Shown here piece after piece: positions 38,511 through 51,500 of a DNA stretch of 64,000 bases. Below the pieces are notes generated by a model. The model was given only the letters and a program-made list of their open reading frames with translations, did no database searches and was not told the DNA's origin. Positions within the stretch are counted from its first letter, which is position 1. Every line of letters starts with the position of its first letter. Position numbers and translations under genes: made by a program. This DNA is from Pachypanchax playfairii (lineage: Eukaryota > Chordata > Actinopteri > Cyprinodontiformes > Aplocheilidae). The stretch lies in assembly GCA_006937955.1 (NCBI GenBank), contig SSNP01000005.1, positions 5,956,093 to 6,020,092 of the forward strand, read 5' to 3'.

Positions 38511-41500
38511 TCAACATTCTCCAGCAGCAATGAGCTCTCCTTGTCTCTCTGCCAGTCTGTTTCTTCTGTTTTCCTCATCTTCTTCTTCTTCAAAAAGAGT
38601 ATGATGAATACTCAGCAGCTGGTGTGGCGGGGCTTTAGTTAGGAGTGGTGGCTGACACTCTGGGTTTTCCGTTTGTGCAAGAGGCTCTGTTTGTGGAGGT
38701 GAGGACTTGGGACTGAGTGGATCCTCGCTGGAGGGAGGGTTTGGACTGACTCCATTCACATACGTGGTGGTTGGCAGAGGTACTGTAGAAAAGGCAGTGT
38801 TGGTCGATTCTGGAGAGCAAACCTTAGTTTCTGAAAATACAGGTCATAAACATAAGAAATCTAAAACTATCATTTTTTTTAAACTATCCCATTTTACAAA
38901 ATCCAACAGAAGATGTGTTTTGCACACTAAGAAAGGGAAATATAATAAAAAAGATGAATAAAAAACAAAGGTACAACTAAATGTATATGCCTACCTGTAA
39001 GTGCACAAGACACATGAACAATAGTATGTGTGCCTTCAAGGTAAACTGCATCCATGTTGTGCTCTGGTGGTAGAGTTTCTGTAGTTACATCTTCCACCTT
39101 GGGCTTACGAGTTGACACCATGTATGGATGAACATCCAAGGAGAAGTTTCGTGTGTGCTTCTTCTCTATTCCACCAAAATCTGTAAAAAAAAAAAAAAAC
39201 ATGAATACTGGTGCACAGTGTGGCTTGATATTAAAAAGGACTCATCATCTGCAAAAAATGAACCCAGTTTTCAACTAGAAATGCTGAAGCATTCGAGTGT
39301 TTTGTTTCCCAATAAATCATGTAAATGTATTCTAATTAAACAGTAAAATACAGTGAGTTTAAGACATAAGACTTAAATCTCTTTTTTTTTACATTGAACT
39401 CCAGATGTTCCATACCCTTTGCTGAATGTTGTGTTCCTTTGCTATCCAAAAGCGGTGCTATGAGGCTGTCTGCAACGGTTTTGCGTCTGAGTGGTTTGGG
39501 TTTTTCAGGCTTGGTGTGGTTTTCCATACGTGTCAATGTAAGTGGTTCCTTTAAAATATGAAAGAGAACATAAAGATCAACACATTATTATATTCTTCAT
39601 TTTAAAGAGATTGTTGTTGAAGTCAAAATAATGAAGTTGCTTCCAATCAATGTTGGAAATCCTTAGAGCCGAGACAAAAAGACAGCTGATGGTCTTAAAG
39701 ACCTGAAAGCTTTCTTTTTTTTTAGCTGAGATCAGTGATGTTTAATAAATAATACATTTCATTGAGAGATGTGGAAATTAGTTTCAATCAGCTGCCCTAC
39801 CTTGAATGACTGAGGAAGAGGGTTTGAGCTTGGTATCCATTTAATCTTTTTGCGAGGCCGTTTGATGACTAGTGGCTCTCCTGCCATCTCTCCCACCCTG
39901 AGATCAGAAGGATCCAGGTTGGGATCAAGTGTCTGTATCCCAGAATCCCTCACAGTTGGTGTAGCATCATGATTAGACTGCGCAAGCGCAGCCAACAGCT
40001 GCCTGACCACGTTGTCGTACATGAGGTCGCTCTCATTGGTGATGAAGTCCAGACGGTTTAGTGACTTGATGTGGTCCCTGTTCTCGTTGCAGAACATGGC
40101 CAAGATGTTGATGTCACAGAACGGTGACTTCTGCCAGCGACGGCGTGTTTTAATCCCAACTTTATTCAGTTTGTCAAATACAAAGTTGGACTTTCGCACC
40201 ACGAATAAATGCAGCAAGTTTAGCAAAATGATGAAGTTCATGGTGCAAAGCAGAGCTAGGTCCACTGCTGCCATGATGCGCTGCAGCTGCACAGCAGGGA
40301 GCTTACAGTTGACCCTGAGTTTCAGCTCTGGATAGCTGCTGGTGTCGGGTGGTTCACCTAAAGCACAGGTGAACTCGTTCTGCCTTTGACGGGCATAGTA
40401 GGCGCTCAGGTAAGAAATTGGGATGGAACTGAGACAGATGATAGCAAGATGACGTGCCAGGTAAATCTTAGCCAAAAAGTTACTTTGGCCTCGTCTCTCC
40501 AGATATTTCTCAAACAGATTCTGCTCAGGGCTCTTCTCCTTCTCTGCATTTTCTATAATTTCCCTCCTCTCTCGCTCGGTTATACCAGGTCCCTTGGATT
40601 GAATCTGCTTCTCGATTTTAGGGGCTCTCCCTTCAGCAGCTCGATGATAGCAATTATCAATCTCTTGAAGCAGGAAATTGAGTTCTGAAGTGAGCCGTGT
40701 GGAGGCAAGGAACTCCCATCCCAAAGCAGGAATGTACATGATTCCAGCAAAGGCCAGCAGAGCATAGGGCAGAAACTTGTGTTCAAATAGTGAAGGCCAA
40801 AGGTGAGGTTCCACACCAGGAATAGCATCACGGAGCTCCGTCCAGCAGTAGCCTCTCGCATACAGTGCCTGGTCTCGAGTGAAGTTGTGTGGTGTGTAAC
40901 AGTATATAGATTCCTCTGAGAGCACAGAAAAATAAACCAGTTAAAACTTTTCTTTTATCATTTCTAAAACATATATATGTATGTATATTAGCTGACAAAA
41001 TGAATGCCATCTTTCCTGTCATAACATTCTGCTCATTTTGAACAATTGATTTGATAACTAAAACAATTGAAAAACAAATATAGAGTTATGTCAAGAGAAT
41101 CCTAAAATGCACATGTACAAAGATCAAATGAATGTTGGTTTAAATGTATCAATTTAGCAGCTCTACAAATATCGCAGACAAACTTTTTATTTGTTTTACA
41201 TCCAAATCAGAATCATTAACAATACCTTCCATTTTTTAAGAACATGTGTTTTACATCTTCAACTTCTGTTTTTGTCTTTTAGAATTGTTTCGTGTAAATC
41301 TTCAGCATTGCAGTTTGACCACATTTATTATTCTCATTTCTGAAATGATAACCGCCTGCCAGGTTCAAAAAGAGGAAATGAAAACGTCTGTTCATATGAG
41401 AATTGATTGGTGATTGTTGTCCATCTTATTCAAGTCTCTTTTGATCTCTGGTCTATAATTAGGGAAAAGTTAACATTTTGTAAAAATTGGCTTTAAAAAC

Positions 41501-42539
41501 TTTATAAATCTATCAATCTACTAAAATGAATTTGTACAGCTGCAATAAGCAACTTTGCTTGTGCTATTTTGTCTAAGAAAAAGTGAAGCTGTCTGAACGC
41601 CCACACAGTTTTGCTGCTCAAGTTAAACTCCGAGTCCCAACTGGTTAAACGCTGCAGCAAGAAGGTCTGACTCAGCAACAAGCAAACATTTCTCCCACCC
41701 ATCACTTCCACTCTGCATTTTAACTTCTCTTTCATTTTCTTTCTACCTGCCACCCCAGTCTTCCTTTCCCTCGAACTCCCTCTTTCTTTTCATTTCATCC
41801 AATCCTCATGCCTCCTCTCCTTCTGGCTTGTTTTTTTCTTCTAAATGTCAAAAATGTCAAAAAAAAAAGCCTTTTCACGAGCAGCAAGAGGATTATGACT
41901 TTCTTCTTGCTGTCAAAGAAACTAATTCTGGGATAAAATGTCAACTATGACATATCTGTTCCTGAAGCTGATGGAAGTTAAGATCAAACAGCTGTTTTGT
42001 GGGTTGCATGGTGGAGCCTTGCAGCAAGTAGGTCCTGTGTTCAAAACCAGGCCAGGACCTTTGTTTATGTTTGCATGTCCCCACCGTGGTTTCTCTGGGG
42101 CCTTCAGCTTCCTTCCACAGACCAAGTTAATTGATGACTCTAAATTGGTCTGCTGGTAGCTACCTGTCCAGGGTGTAATACTGCCTCTTGCCTGCTGGTG
42201 ATAGACACCAGTTCCCTGTAACCCTGAACAGGATCAAGCAGGTCCAGTAAATGACTGACTGACAGCTGTTATGTTGTTGATAAACCCCCTCTGGTGGCTG
42301 ATATTCTCACCTGCAAAGTTCCTTGTGAAGACGAGGGTGACCAAAAGTATGGGGATGATGACTGTTCCTATAGTTACGACGCGATCAAAGGGCAGCTCCA
42401 GTTTGAGCTGCACCATGAGGCTAGCCAGGGCCCCGCCCTTCTCATCCTGGGAGGAGCCTGGCAGGATAAGCTCCTTCAGCTTCTCGCCTGCGAGTAGCGC
42501 TGTGGCCATGTCTAAGTTCTGGTCAAGGATGTTCTGCAT
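38511..42539 (-). CDS. panx2: Pannexin-2, large-pore channel subunit
   Basis: PANX2 forms ATP- and ion-permeable large-pore channels in neural cells, at plasma and internal membranes. Exons: 42311-42533 (plus six bases if the ATG at 42539 is used), 39801-40915, 39416-39548, 38995-39180 and 38511-38830, giving about 660 residues (human 677). The N-terminus ILDQNLDMATALLAGEKL matches the human LLEQSADMATALLAGEKL. Next come four membrane spans, the first loop with two cysteines (YCYTPHNFT and GYCWTEL, including the NFT glycosylation sequon), the second loop with two more (FTCALG and VNCKL), and the highly conserved FCNENRDHIKSLNRLDF and SDLMYDNVVRQLL. A long disordered tail keeps the human-like KPKPLRRKTVADSLIAPLLD and RNFSLDVHPY blocks. 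The tail ends AERQGELIAAGEC*, lacking the C-terminal stretch of mammalian PANX2. The translation start is uncertain; see the exon at 45302. Confidence 0.94.
42001..42250 (+). repeat. Dispersed SINE-like repeat, copy 2 (in panx2 intron)
   Basis: Runs from gggttgcatggtggagcctt through a 'ttaattgatgactctaaatt' segment and 'ctacctgtccagggtgtaat' to 'tagacaccagttccctgtaa' and 'atgactgactgac'. It shares the last segments almost base for base with the copy at 56627-56955, so both belong to one family. It sits about 60 bases from the panx2 exon at 42311. Confidence 0.75.
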
Positions 42540-42599
42540 GTGGAATGAAATGAAAGCACTCTGCAACCCCCCCTCTGATACAGAGGTGAGAACAAATGC

Positions 42600-45301
42600 A
42601 CCCTGCTGTATTTAGGTTCTCTTCAAAGCAATATGAAGCAGACATACACGCAACAACGTGTGGTCAGTGTCAGCCCAGTGCTCACCACATGTGGAAAACT
42701 AGAGAGTCACAGAGGTCTGAAACCTTCAAAGCATAGACTCTTCTGGACTTGCATACAGGTTGATTCCTATAGGAGAGCAAACATAATGTTCTGAAACCCA
42801 CTTCTCCCTAAACCTGGCCTGTGTGCATCTTTGTGCTTTGCTCCGTCCCTGAAGAGTCTGGCCACGGTCCAAAAACTGTGTGTGTGGCAGGTTGAGGAAT
42901 GAGCTGAGTTTAGGAGGTCTCCTTATTCTCTCCAGGGAGACCGATTGTAGGCAGAAGAGTCATTATGTGAGCTTTGGTTGGGGGAAGATCTCGCCAATCC
43001 TCACCTGAAAGACAAATAATACATTTACAGCAATAAAAATGTGTGTTTTTATAAACCTACTGGATAATAAGGTCAGAGATGTTGTGAGTGAGGTCATATA
43101 GCAGAGGGCAAACGTTTGGAGTCGTTTCTCGTGTCTTTGTGACTTTTCTTCAAGAAGGAGACAATTCTTGCTGTCTTGTGTTCTTAACTGGTCTTAAGCT
43201 TTACAGAGATCTTTTCCGGTTCTGTTTGGACTTTAGCTGCTTTTTCATTAGCTTTGCTTGAAGGACCTAATTCTGAAATTTGAGTCCTTCATACACGACA
43301 AAAACAGAATTTGTTTCAACTTCTTTTGACACATTAAATTGTGTCTTAACATCAGCATGTTTCCTAAAGAGCTAAAAACATAGATGTAAATGACTAATAT
43401 AGGGTCTGTTTATGTAACATCCTGATACTGCTGGGCTGCTATAGCTGTTTTAAGTAAGTTGTTTATTTTTTCGTTGAACAATTGTCCACTTTGCAGCAAT
43501 ATGCTGTTGTATTAAGGTAAAGGGACAAAAAAGAAAATTAGTCCAAAAAAATACAAAGATCAAGAAAAATAATTAAGAAAAAGACCTTCAGGAAATCTTG
43601 AAAACTACAAAAAATCTTGAAAGAAAAGAATTCATTTGGAATGATTTCATACTGTCATACATTGCTTAAAAATAAATAATCATTTGAACCAAAAGAAGAA
43701 GGAAGCTTGGATTAGTATCGTTTCACATTCCCCTAAATCTCTGTGTGTGAAATGAAAAGTTGATCATTTTCTAAACAACAAAATGGACTAAAAATACAAC
43801 TAACTTTCTAAAGTGTGTTTGTCTTTGGAACAGCAAGGATACTCAAGGTCAAGTTCATACCATGTGACTTTATAAAGATAATACAAAGTAAAAACAACTG
43901 CATATTTTTGAACATTGACATGTAAAATCCACTCCGCTGTCATCGAGTGCTAATACTGAATTATTTCTGCAGGACATCATGTTCACAAGAAGGACCCCCC
44001 CCCCCAGCTCTTGTTAGTGGCATCAGTGGGATATAATGTCTTCACATGCATTCATGAAATCATTCTGCACATTGCACAAGGAGGATCGATGCCTGGAGCA
44101 ACCTCATTTTACATGAAGGTTACACAAATGTCCTTTTGTGCATCTCCTTTAAGCATGAACAGTTTTCACTTTTCCGCTCCAACTCTTCCTCATTTCCACC
44201 ACTCTAACTTTTCTTTCATTTATACAATCCTAAAAGGCAGAGTTCAGTTTTTCATGGTTGTAACATGTTTCAATAACTTGGAGAGGAGAAACGTAAGTCT
44301 TCAGTTTCAGCACACGGGATAGGGATTCTTAGGCAAATCATCTGAGACCATAATTCAGTGTTAACGCAGATGTTCTCCCTTAAATTGAGATGGTCCTTTT
44401 TAATAATAGTGCACATTTCCACCTTAAAATATTGCCTGGTGATCGTCAACTTTATACCTGCATCCTACAAGATCCTCTCAAGGATGATCAGAGGGAGAGT
44501 AAAGTTTGCATAATTTAGTTTTAAAGGAACAGAACCACATTTTGGAGCTGAGTGAGAAACAGCACTGCTGTCTGGGAGCACGGCACTCATCCAGTCCGAC
44601 AGATTATAACCCTCAGTTGGGTGATGGAATCAGTGTTTACACAAGGAATCCCACATTCTTTGGCTACTACAGTGTCCTGCTTGGCTGTGATCCGCACAGT
44701 CAGCTATGAAGAGACAGAGTCAGTCTTTAAGACTAAAGCTTGGGAAGAGCTCTATTCATTATTAATTAGATGATGGCAGAGGAGGGAAGAACTTTCAAGA
44801 GCGAAATGTCACTTCTTCTCTGGTATCTGAAAACATTATAAGCTATCATCTCTGCTTTATGATCGTCAGCAGGTCCCCAAAGAGAAAAAAAGCACAAACA
44901 TATTTCATGAAAGGATCACAATGTTCTGATTAGACTGGTTGGTTGGACTTCTGGTTGCTGTCTCCTAGAAGGGTCCATCAGACCAGGTCGCAGAGGGAAC
45001 CGCGACCAGGACGGTATCACTTCAGAGGACACATTTCATTGCACTTAATAACAGCTTCCTGTAGATGACGAGCTGTTTCAGCACCTGAGCGGCGGATAGC
45101 TCCCGAAAAGCCGGGAACGAGCAGCTAAACATCCGGCGCATCAGTGTCTGAGTCAGAAAGTGTTTGTGTATGAGGCAAGAGAAGAGCCTGATGCTGATCA
45201 GCTGTCTATCTGTCCAAACTAGACCCGGCTACGCTCGCATTTGTCCCTCTAGTGTGGAGCCATGTGCGGGCAGTAAAATGATGAAAACAAAATTCACTCA
45301 C
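42600..45301 (-). other. Probable first intron of panx2
   Basis: Lies between the acceptor-like site at 42534-42536 (TTCCACATGCAG on the minus strand) and the donor at 45301. It is AT-rich, with a run of nine or more C at about 43997-44005. No exon was recognised, and the plus-strand open frames here are short and unsupported. Confidence 0.45.
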
Positions 45302-45420
45302 CGCGTCTCGCAGCATCTCCCGGCACGGTAAGAGTTAATCTGCAGTGCGGGCGAGCAGCTACAGCATGTAGCCAAGCTCACCGGTTTTTTCCGCCTTTCC
45401 TCCCCCTGCTCCCCTCCCTC
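45302..45420 (-). other. panx2: Probable first exon of panx2 with an in-frame alternative start codon
   Basis: A strong donor (GACGCG then GTGAGTGAAT on the minus strand) lies at 45301, in a CpG-rich patch that looks like a promoter. Just before it, ATG at 45316 opens MLRDA and is exactly 15 bases from the splice. The next exon has a good acceptor at 42534. Joined, they read MLRDA-NILDQNLDM in the panx2 frame. The context of this ATG (purine at -3) is better than that of the ATG at 42539, which would be split by the same acceptor. The right boundary is approximate. Confidence 0.55.
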
Positions 45421-45449
45421 AGAGCCTCCAACCTTCTCCTCTCATCTCC

Positions 45450-48165
45450 CCTCCCTGCCCTGCCTCTTCCTCAGAAATAGGAGAAGAGATAACACTTTGG
45501 GATTCTGCCGCTCGTCACATTGCTTCTCTTTGATACCAGTAAGGCAGAAATCTGAGCGCAGTGTGTTTACAGACTGGAAACCAGCTGCTGCCGTCTGTAA
45601 ACGGACATTTCGCGAAGACTTTGTTATTTGGCCAAATTTCACAATTAAAATGCTTCAGACCAGCCTCCCTATAATTATTGGATTCAGAGATAATCCTCGA
45701 GGAAACACAATTATGCAAGTTTTCAGATGCGCCTTGATTGGCTGCAAAGCCATGCAGACCGGTGCCACCATTCAAATCCTGTTTGTTCTGTCTACAACCA
45801 AACAGCGAGGCACTGACGACTTCTTCTCACTCATTCATAGGCTCATCCAACATGTCCATCCTCAGGAGATGTGGGACCACCCACAGACACATGAAAGCAA
45901 GGACTGGGAAAGATGTCTGTCATTCAAACCCACTGGGTGTGGTGAGCATCACCTTTCGAGCATTTTACTAAACCACTAAATTATTGCTCCACAGTCCTTT
46001 TTTTATAGGAAGAGGCTTGATTTATTTTTACCAGGTGATCTGTAGCAGTGGCATGCTGTTATAAATCTACAGGTGTAAAACACAGCCTTTTCATTATTAA
46101 TATTATTATTATTATTATTATTATTGTTGTTGTTGTTGTTGTTGTTGTTATTACTACAGTATTTGTTACCAGCAGAGTCACAGATTTCACAGAACTACAG
46201 TACGTCCCTCCAGGTCAGGGACTGAATGGAGCATTTGGAAGTTTTTTGCAGTCTCAGGCAGATTTTTGGATCACTGTTGGGATTATTGTCTTGACTCATC
46301 CTCTGTGCACGCGCCCTGTGCTCACCCGTCATGCTGAATTACAAGTCAGTTTTTTCCCTCAAGCCGGTTTCTGCCGGTTGGGGAACCCACTCCTCACTAC
46401 GCACTGCTTCCAAATTTAGCACAGCTTCCTGCCACAGTGGCATGAAAGATGTTAAATAAAACGGAAACAGATTTAGGCCCCAAACAATGAGAAATGTATA
46501 ATGTTGTAGGTAAATCCATCTATACAGTTCTGCATGAAGTTTATACAGCAAAAGGTAAAAGTCTGGACTCCTTTATCCAAAATGTAACCAATGAGAATAT
46601 TTAAGTAGGCAGATCCTGCATTGAATTATTTGTTTTGATTATAACTGTATAACTTGATGATCTGTATGACACTTTCTAAGTCTTATGTAAAGGTTTGGAT
46701 GATGTTTATTCTTGTTTTGTAAAATCTCTCACTCTTCAGAACTTGCTCTGACAATTAGCAGTCATGGGTTTCCTCTAAGCTGCTTCCCAGAACTGAGACA
46801 ACAAAAGTAATCAATTCAAGCAGAGGAGGACTGTAAGAAGACACCAAAGCTCTCTCAGTCAGCCATTTATCATGATGTAATTAACAGATGTAATATAAAA
46901 GCAATGGTATCAATCAAGCTCTTACTAAAACCATACACATTATAAAGGTTTCAAGCTAGAAAGGCTTATTAAAACTATCATTATGGCAAAGGGCACTAAT
47001 GAAGGTCTGACAGAGTCTGGATCTGTTCCTCCAAAGTGCAGCCAAATAAATCTTGCTGTTCTGCTCATAATGAACATCTAAACTGTGGAGCATTTTAAAA
47101 AACAGCTTTTGTGCATGTAAATGAATGAAAATGGATTATATATACATACATATTTATACATTGTTTACAATAAAAGCTATAAGCTAAACTTTTTGCACGT
47201 CTGTCAGTAATCAGCTAATTGCAGGATGAAATGGGAGAAAATCCCTCTGAGACGTTTGTCAAAGTTTTTTTTTTTATCATTCAGAGTTCTGGGACTTATC
47301 TTTCTGTCATTTGAAAGAATAAATGAAAAGAGGATTAATTTCGTTTTAAGTTTATAAAATGTGCAATTTTTACTCTTCTTTTCTAACAAGCCCCCTGATT
47401 CCTGTGGATGCCAGCGCACATTCTCTGCATCAAGGGTGTAATCTTTATTACAAATGGCAGGGGAGAAATTACTTTTTAAAAAAAGATTATGAAAAGTTTG
47501 GCATTTACTAGAATGAAGGGGAGGGATGGGAGTATGTTAACAGCAGGAGGATGAGGTTAGTTAATTTGTCATTCGATTATAGCAAAACTCAAAACGCTGC
47601 TCTAATTTAAAAACAGGAAAGCAGTGATGTGTGCGCTTTGTTCCAATGTGCACACATTAAATTATGTACAGTCTGGTAGCACAGCTGTATTTATATAAAA
47701 TAAGGGCATAAAATGCAATGTTTTCCAAGAGAGTTAATTTATCTTGGTGTCAGTTCTTTGTTGCTCTCTGTTATTCTGTGTGGAGCCAGATTTTATCAGC
47801 TACTTGAAAAAAAAAAGAAAAATAACAGCAATCAACATTATAAACACATTTTTATCATAGGTACTTTATTTCTTAAGACAAAATGTTGTTTTATCATAAT
47901 TCTTTTTTTCATAATAACACACTTTTTTAACCACTGCTAACTCCAAAGACAATGGAACACCTATCTAAACAGGATAGAGGATATTGTTTTAAAATGTTAT
48001 TATACTGTAGTTTCTATTTTTTACATTTATGAAGAACATTTATGGTTGACTCTCTTTGAAGAAACATGTTTATAATTACATCAACCTATTGTGGACATTA
48101 CTTTACAACCTTGAAAATAATTCTGACAAAACTGAATCTTTCATTAAACCCAGAAGAACTGATGT
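45450..48165. other. Intergenic DNA between panx2 promoter and mlc1 3' end
   Basis: No exon chain was found. A plus-strand open frame at 45497-45979 (160 residues) is the longest uninterrupted unassigned frame in the window. It has no recognisable domain or splice context and overlaps the panx2 upstream region, so I regard it as chance. The stretch also holds the (ATT)n/(GTT)n microsatellite. Confidence 0.5.
46093..46149. repeat. Compound (ATT)n-(GTT)n microsatellite
   Basis: About ten ATT units pass directly into about eight GTT units. It is a pure tandem tract and probably polymorphic. Confidence 0.9.
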
Positions 48166-48171
48166 TTTATT
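48166..48171 (-). terminator. Candidate poly(A) signal of mlc1
   Basis: AATAAA on the minus strand about 370 bases after the mlc1 stop codon. Confidence 0.45.
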
Positions 48172-48540
48172 GTGTAGAATAAAGTATAATGTGGCATCTT
48201 AGACTTGATATTTAGACTTAAATACTTAAACTCACTTCAGTTTTCATACCTTCTTCACTTGATGCCATTATTTTGAAAAATGTTTTGTGTTTCCAGTGTA
48301 AAAAAAAAAACTTGTTACTCTAGTTAAAATGAAGCAATGAACAAACAGAAAACACATTTAAAAACAAAGTGCTACATGCAAAAGAACAAATTCATCTGAA
48401 TCTTCTTCTTCTCATATTTTGTTTTATGTTTTAGGCTCCATTCTCGTTTCTGTATATGTTGTAGCCTTCGAACTTATGTTTGTTTAAAACGTGTGTTTGT
48501 TTGTAGTCCTGACCAGCTTCAGTGCATAAAACAGAACCTC

Positions 48541-51500
48541 TCACTGAGCTATTTGGACCATAACTGCCTTCCAGGCTCTGTCTTTGTCAAAATCCGTCAG
48601 CGTTCCATTGGGTGTCCGCTGGTGATGGAGCCAGACGCAGAGACATGAACAAAGAAAAGGACGTGACAACAAACAAGTTTTAATCTTTGAACTTGTGAAT
48701 CATCTTTTTATGTTTGAACATAATCTGAAACCTATTTGTAAAAGCACCAGATTGACTTGCGCTTCTCAGCTGACAGAATGAGACAGACATTGTGTCCTCG
48801 TCTCATGCTTTCACCTGCCGTACCTCATTGTAAAGAGCCGTGGTCTGCATGGTGTCGTCAAACTCTGAGGCCCTCGCACGGAGCTGACTCTTGTATGTTG
48901 CACAGTGCACCACAGTGGCTGAAGTAAGAACTGCCTGCACCAGCAGCAACACCATCAGAATCAGCAGCAGGATGTCATACGATTGCTGAGACACAAACAA
49001 AATCAAATCTTCTTTAAATGTCGAACATTTAAAGTCCTGCTTCATTTTCACAGTCAACGAATAAGAAGTGTTTTCTGCACATTGCGCACACTATTGTTTC
49101 ATGAAATTCACCTTGGCTGTAGGCACGTCATGAAGAAAAATGTCAATAAAGTTGATCACACTGCAAGAGAGGAAGCCGGAGGCTGAAAAGAGCAGGGGAG
49201 ATGTCACACTACTGATGGCAATCAGCACCTCCACCTGAGAAACACCCAGAGAGAGAAATAAATAAACAAGAATGGAAAAGAGAAACACTGAAGATGACAG
49301 GATGAAAAGAAACAAACCCAGATTTAAAAATCAGAGGACACTCATTCTAATTACCCTCCTTTAGAATTAGAAGAATATGTAAAGTATGTCATCTGATCAT
49401 AAAAGTACGACTTTCTTGTGATATCCAAACATTAAAAAACGCTCATAAACAGTTATTTGAATAAAGAATTCACTAATTTAAACATCTTTTTTTACACTGA
49501 GTTTGTGCTTTATACAATATAAACATTGGAAAAAATGAGAAATACATCATAAAAGTTTTGGGGTTTTCCAAGAGTTTGAGATTTAAAATGTACCTAAATG
49601 TTCCTAAAAAATCCCAGATAATTCAAAGTTTGGATCTTTGCAGATTTCCTGACTCTACAAATTCTGTCTGAGCAAAAAGCTGCTGGTGAGGATGCTGACA
49701 GGTAAAGATCTGTACGTAGCAGAAGGCAACAAGAAAATGATGACATAGTGCTTGAAAAAATAATCTGGAAATGATCGTTAATGGGAATTCTGAAAGTCAA
49801 AATAATATACAGAAAGGCAAACATGTCTGAAACACCAATCACGAGTCTGGATAGTTGGCTTGCTGTTATTTTGCAACAACACCTGCACAAATATGACCTT
49901 TATGAAAAATTCATCAAAATCAAACTATTCTGCTTCCGTGGCACAGATTTCACCTTTTGGAAGCCGGTGAATTCTCATCTAAACAAGTACAACACATTTT
50001 GATAATAACTCCTGATAATAGATAATCAGTCTGATGGTGTTGTAATAGAGATCATCAAAGTTGTGGGCTGATCAACATGTTCAGGTTCAGCACATGGACA
50101 GGATCAACCATTCTTTAACCTGTGATGTTGTCGCTGGTAACAGCAGCCTTTTACAGATGTACATAGAAGTAAACAAACAAAATAAAATTCAGATTTAAGC
50201 GATCTTAAAATTAAATAAATAAATAAAAATCCTATCTTGACCTGATGACAGCGTTACAATATCCTCCACCTTAAGTTGAAGGTCTGTGCATGAACCTCAC
50301 CATCTCCTGACCTTGACAGGATTATTCCATTAAACTTAGAGTTTTGTACTCACCAGGCATTTATTGGGGTATTCTGACACAACGTGACTGGCAATAGCGC
50401 TTGGAAAACACTGCAATGAATTAGATGCAAAATTTAGGTGATAATTACAGTCAATTATACCTCATTTTTAATGTGAGCTGGTGTATTTAAGATATGCAGG
50501 AACACCTACAGCTACAAGGATCCAGAAGAACGTAACAGATAAATAAGGGCCGGGCAGCAAGGCGTCCATGTTGAGTGCAATAATACCTCCAAATACAGAC
50601 GAGATTCCCACGATTACTTCTATCACCTATCAGGGATAATTTTAAGATATTTTTTACAATAAATACATTTAAAAGCTACTTCCTTTGTACTAAAGTTAAA
50701 CAATGTACTCACAGAATATGCTTTGAGGAGTCGAGTGGGAAAGACTGCTGGTTTAACGACCACAGCTCTGTTGCATGCTCCAGACTTGAAGATGATTGAA
50801 AGAGGTGAGGATGGAGTTATCATCATGGGAGAGAAGGTATCAGATGGAGAAACGAAAGCAATCAATCACATGAACAAACACTTACACTCACCTTCCTCCA
50901 GCAGCAGCAGTTGTCTGCAGAGCGGGCTGACAGGATGACGGTGCTGGCCATCAACACCTCCAGCAGAAGCATCAAGATGAGGTTAAAGTTGATCTGACAA
51001 CAAACAGAGGGGGAGTGTGAAATGCATCAAAAATGCAGAAAACCAAAGAAAAAGAAACCGAGGAAATGTTTCCAGAGAAGAAGTTGAAGAGTGGGAGTTG
51101 GTTTAAGTAATCCTGGATGCTTTGAGATGGATTTACATTGACAGCAGAGGGATTCAAGACCAGTTTACAACCAAACCAAACCAGGCAGGTGGTCGTCACA
51201 GCAAATGTTGACACATAGACAACCTGGAAATCTGACACCTGAAAACAAAGATAGAGATAAAGCTTAATACCTTTAATGCTTCATGACTTTAAAAACCTTC
51301 CGTTAAATAATTAAGTGTAAAAACGTTGTTTAATCTCCATCTTTACTCACTGCAACTTGTCTTTTCTTGGCTATAGCAAAGCTTGCTATTGCTGCAGGGA
51401 TGCCCTGTGAAGAACAACAACAAATGAGCTGAGGAAGTTTTCATTATGCAGATACTGTGTAACACTTAATAGATAACTGGCATTTTGCCACATAGCACTA

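Noticed and set aside
45497..45979. Plus-strand open frame of 160 residues
   Set aside because: It is the longest unassigned frame, but no motif, signal peptide or exon boundary supports it and it overlaps the panx2 upstream region.
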